DNA of 43,841 bases from Hofstenia miamia. Taxonomy: Eukaryota > Xenacoelomorpha > Acoela. Each line of letters opens with the position of its first letter. Positions within the stretch are counted from its first letter, which is position 1. The DNA lies in assembly GCA_004352715.1 (NCBI GenBank), contig SCFE01000068.1:679940-723780 (forward strand). The letters are read 5' to 3'. The translations under genes were made by a program, and so were the position numbers. Positions 41,214 through 43,841 of the stretch are shown one piece after another. The notes beneath the pieces were generated by a model. That model made no database searches. It saw only the letters and a program-made list of their open reading frames with translations, and was not told where the DNA came from.

Positions 41214-42853
41214 AAAAACGAGTGAAGGGTGCGATGTTTCTTTGTACGACGAATGGAGAAGTTGACAACATCATCAGAGGGAGTGCAGCAGGAATTAGAG
41301 AACTTAATGAAATCAAAAGGATCAAGATCCAATTTGCGAGTCAGTAGTCGATTGAACAGAAGGAGATCACAGGCATGGAAGTAGAGTGACAGCGGGAGAG
41401 TGGAGAATTTCAGCAGAGCGTCTTTATAGTCCAAAGAGGAAATCCATTTGAAAGCGCGTTTCTGGAAACGTTCCATGGAGTGGAACAAAGCACGAGAAGG
41501 CCACCAACAAGGAGACGCGTAGAGAAGAATGGCGCGAGGAATGGACTTGAACAAAGAGAGTTTCACAGCGGACGAGGTATTAAAAGGAACATTACGGAAA
41601 AGGGCAAATAGCGAGGAATTAGCTTTGCGGAGACGCAAAGACACATGTCCAGTCCAATTTAAGTTTGCAGCAAGTTGAACTCCAAGATGAGTGTGATGAG
41701 GCGCAAAGTTCACAGGTAGAGGCAAATCAGAAGGGGGAGCCACAGAAAAGGAAATACCACATGTCTTGGTAGTGCTAAAATCGAGATGGTTGACAGAGGA
41801 CCAAGTAGACAAGTGCTCAAGATCAGAAAAAATGTTCGACGCAAAAGACCAACCAAAATCAAAAATCGCAGTGTCATCGACATACAACAGGCAAGACGAG
41901 TTGAGAACAGAATGAGGGAGGTCGTTAATGGCAACGAGGAAGAAAAGAACAGCAAACACTGAGCCTTGAGGGGCACCACTAGTAACGGGGACAGGAGAAG
42001 AGATAGACGAGTTGATTTTGACACACTGGTGGCGATTAGTCAGGTAGGACTGGAACAGTTCGATGAAATCCACATCAAAACCAAATAAACGTAACTTGTC
42101 AAGCAGAATGGAATGAGGGAGACGATCAAACGCTTTTGAGATGTCAAGAAAGATAATACAACCAGGATCATTACTATCAGAGTGAAAGTAGCAGTTTTCG
42201 ATCAGAGTGAGCAGGTTAGTAATCGTAGAGCGACCAGGAAGGTTGCCATGCTGAGAAGAAGAGATGAGGTGACGAATTTTTGGGAATACATAACGAAAAA
42301 CAAGGCGTTCAAAGATGATAGACAGTCGAGATAGAATAGCTATTGGGCGGTAGGACGTGACCTGCGAGGAGGGAAGCTGATTAGATTTTAACAGCGGAGA
42401 AATCCAAGATGTCTTCCAACAGGCGGGATAGCGCTTAGTGGAGCAAATGAAGGAGTAAAGATGCTTTAAATGGATAGAAAGCGTGGAGGAGGTTTCATGA
42501 ATTACAAAGGAAGGAACACCGTCAGGATAACAAGGACCAGACAACTTGCAAGATTTAAGCATGAGAGAGATATCATGGGCGCTGAAGACCATATCACAAA
42601 GTCGGATTAGCGGGGAGGCAGCAGGCGGACCAGGGCACATGGAGACAGGTACAGAGAAGTTAGAGGCAAAATACGCGTTGAACAGATCAGCTTTCTCCAG
42701 GTCAGAGTGAGCAGAAAGAAGGTTCCATCTCAAATTGGGGAGCTCAGGCTTGGAATGAAGAGAACGCAGGAAGGAATAAAAGTCTTGAAGAGAACCGGAC
42801 GAGAAGCTGGACAGAAAAGAGATTTCTATTTGATAGAAATATATTGAAAACAA
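41018..42853 (-). CDS. Non-LTR retrotransposon reverse transcriptase (5'-truncated)
   Basis: A 611-codon open frame copies element RNA into DNA at a target nick (target-primed reverse transcription). In order: SYRPIAILSRLSIIFERLV, SSQHGNLPGRSTITNLL, IIFLDISKAFDRLPHSILLD, SGAPQGSVFAVLFFLVAIND, the catalytic box YVDDTAIF, a thumb region (THLGVQLAANLNW) and a Trp/Cys-bearing C-terminus (CSYFISCDCPRWRKT). The blocks fit the Jockey/CR1 group. The SVFAVLFF segment departs from the usual SVLGPLLF. No endonuclease domain precedes it; the frame near 42825-42853 turns into unrelated AT-rich DNA, so the copy is 5'-truncated, as is common. An AATAAA lies at 40975-40970 beyond the stop. The open frame is richer in G and C than its surroundings, implying a recent arrival. 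Confidence 0.88.
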   Translation of the reverse strand: MFSIYFYQIEISFLSSFSSGSLQDFYSFLRSLHSKPELPNLRWNLLSAHSDLEKADLFNAYFASNFSVPVSMCPGPPAASPLIRLCDMVFSAHDISLMLKSCKLSGPCYPDGVPSFVIHETSSTLSIHLKHLYSFICSTKRYPACWKTSWISPLLKSNQLPSSQVTSYRPIAILSRLSIIFERLVFRYVFPKIRHLISSSQHGNLPGRSTITNLLTLIENCYFHSDSNDPGCIIFLDISKAFDRLPHSILLDKLRLFGFDVDFIELFQSYLTNRHQCVKINSSISSPVPVTSGAPQGSVFAVLFFLVAINDLPHSVLNSSCLLYVDDTAIFDFGWSFASNIFSDLEHLSTWSSVNHLDFSTTKTCGISFSVAPPSDLPLPVNFAPHHTHLGVQLAANLNWTGHVSLRLRKANSSLFALFRNVPFNTSSAVKLSLFKSIPRAILLYASPCWWPSRALFHSMERFQKRAFKWISSLDYKDALLKFSTLPLSLYFHACDLLLFNRLLTRKLDLDPFDFIKFSNSCCTPSDDVVNFSIRRTKKHRTLHSFFNRACTAANYILTRNPPTAIDFFSPPPSFKKSLMAFLFAEPFSNFGYSSICSYFISCDCPRWRKT

Positions 42854-43841
42854 GATTTAAAATTATTTTAACCAACTACTTCTAAAGAAATTCTCACAAT
42901 AAATAAAAATTTACACTCACAAATATATAATTGCTCTGACAAAATAACGCAAGTGCTATCACATCTTCTACAATCAACAGATAGAATAGCCCAGTGACCT
43001 AAGTCGGTTTCATCAATACAAATATTCAGGTAGATGCAAAATGATAACCAACCAATAAATAGAAATTAACTTTGTGTTTGGACAAGCACATGCTGTGGAG
43101 CGCTTTCGATTAAAATTGAATAGTGTATTTATTGCGCGTGTTGAATTTGATATTGAAAAAAATAATACTAAAGTCCCCGAATGATTGCAAATGAATATTA
43201 GGGAGGGGTGATTCTTGCATAAATTCCCGAAATTTCTTTAGAAAGGAATATAAATTTGTACGATATTAGAGAAAACTACGAACAAAATCATTCCCTCATA
43301 GTTTTTTCACGGTGCAGAGTACAATCCGCTCTTACTGGCCTCATCAGGATACTCTTAAAGCTTGACATTACCGCCCAAATCACTTTAGGCAAAATTGCGC
43401 GCTTTACTCTTGTGACGTCACTCGTAAGAAAATATAGAACACACATAAAACATTTTTTTAAATTTTAATCGTTTTATATTTTTTTTCAATAATACATATA
43501 ACAATCAATAAAAGAATCGAAATTTTGATTTTTAGTTAAAAAATGTTGCATGTTAATGATATGACAATTTAATGAAATGGTCAGAAAGATTTGCAAATAT
43601 ATTTATCAAATATTATTTTCCATTTATTAACTAAAAGTAATAAATTGTTAAGTCCTGCAAAATAAATATATAGTTTCAAGCACACAATTTGAAGCATCCG
43701 GCAAAAGACGAATCTTTGTTTCTATTGTTTGTAACACTGAAATTCTGAGGAATCCAGAAAACGTGATGACTTTGTGAATGTAATTATATATATATATATA
43801 TATAATGAGAATATAGATTGTTTTATAAACTAATTTCTACA
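42854..43841. other. AT-rich flank without recognised gene
   Basis: No coding signal was recognised; the frame at 43256-43468 has no motif. A 10-bp palindrome gtgacgtcac (43412-43421), identical to a CRE-type site, lies in a small GC-richer patch. It may be chance. A TA run at 43785-43804 closes the window. Confidence 0.35.

Noticed and set aside
43412-43421. CRE-like palindrome as promoter evidence
   Set aside because: A single 10-bp match with no gene beside it is not enough to call a regulatory site.
1-43841. CRISPR arrays, bacterial operons or tRNA genes
   Set aside because: No spaced direct repeats, ribosome-binding-site logic or cloverleaf with A and B boxes was seen. The ggtttcgaacc at about 8620 is part of a hAT terminal repeat, not a tRNA B box.

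Overview
The window is AT-rich, intron-bearing eukaryotic DNA. The gene families suggest an invertebrate metazoan: a secreted PAN/galectin protein, a Crk-type SH2-SH3-SH3 adaptor, Tc1/mariner, hAT and piggyBac transposons, non-LTR retrotransposons and long TA microsatellites. I cannot name the phylum. No database search was possible, so family calls rest on motifs read by eye and on splice-phase consistency.

Layout. Positions 1-13.7 kb are almost gene-free. They hold one possible terminal exon (577-738), several short inverted-repeat elements, TA microsatellites, a strong hairpin and a degenerate 22-bp minisatellite. Positions 13.68-15.20 kb are a complete-looking Tc1/mariner element with TA target duplication, inverted repeats and a DD34E transposase, interrupted only by an apparently false assembly gap. 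Positions 18.4-25.8 kb (minus strand) carry a five-exon gene. Its reconstruction gives a secreted protein with a signal peptide, a PAN/Apple domain and two divergent galectin-like domains; its introns hold MITEs and a hAT transposase scrap. At 27.8-28.2 kb lies a TTAA-flanked inverted-repeat element encoding a small Cys-rich peptide.

Positions 29.9-36.8 kb (minus) carry a four-exon Crk/CED-2-like adaptor whose 5.9-kb last intron has collected relics of piggyBac, Tc1 and a non-LTR retrotransposon. Only about 60 bp upstream on the same strand ends a single-exon non-canonical poly(A) polymerase/TUTase-like gene (36.88-38.85 kb). Its catalytic triad appears to read D-H-E instead of D-D-D. The tight PAS-to-splice-acceptor spacing looks like a trans-spliced operon, or a gene nested in a 5'-UTR intron.

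Positions 39-42.9 kb hold an old degraded RT relic beside a younger 5'-truncated non-LTR element with a long open RT frame. An 874/880-bp tandem duplication here is split by a single n and is best explained by two haplotypes joined by the assembler. The same kind of artefact occurs at 14.3 kb and 32.5-32.9 kb.
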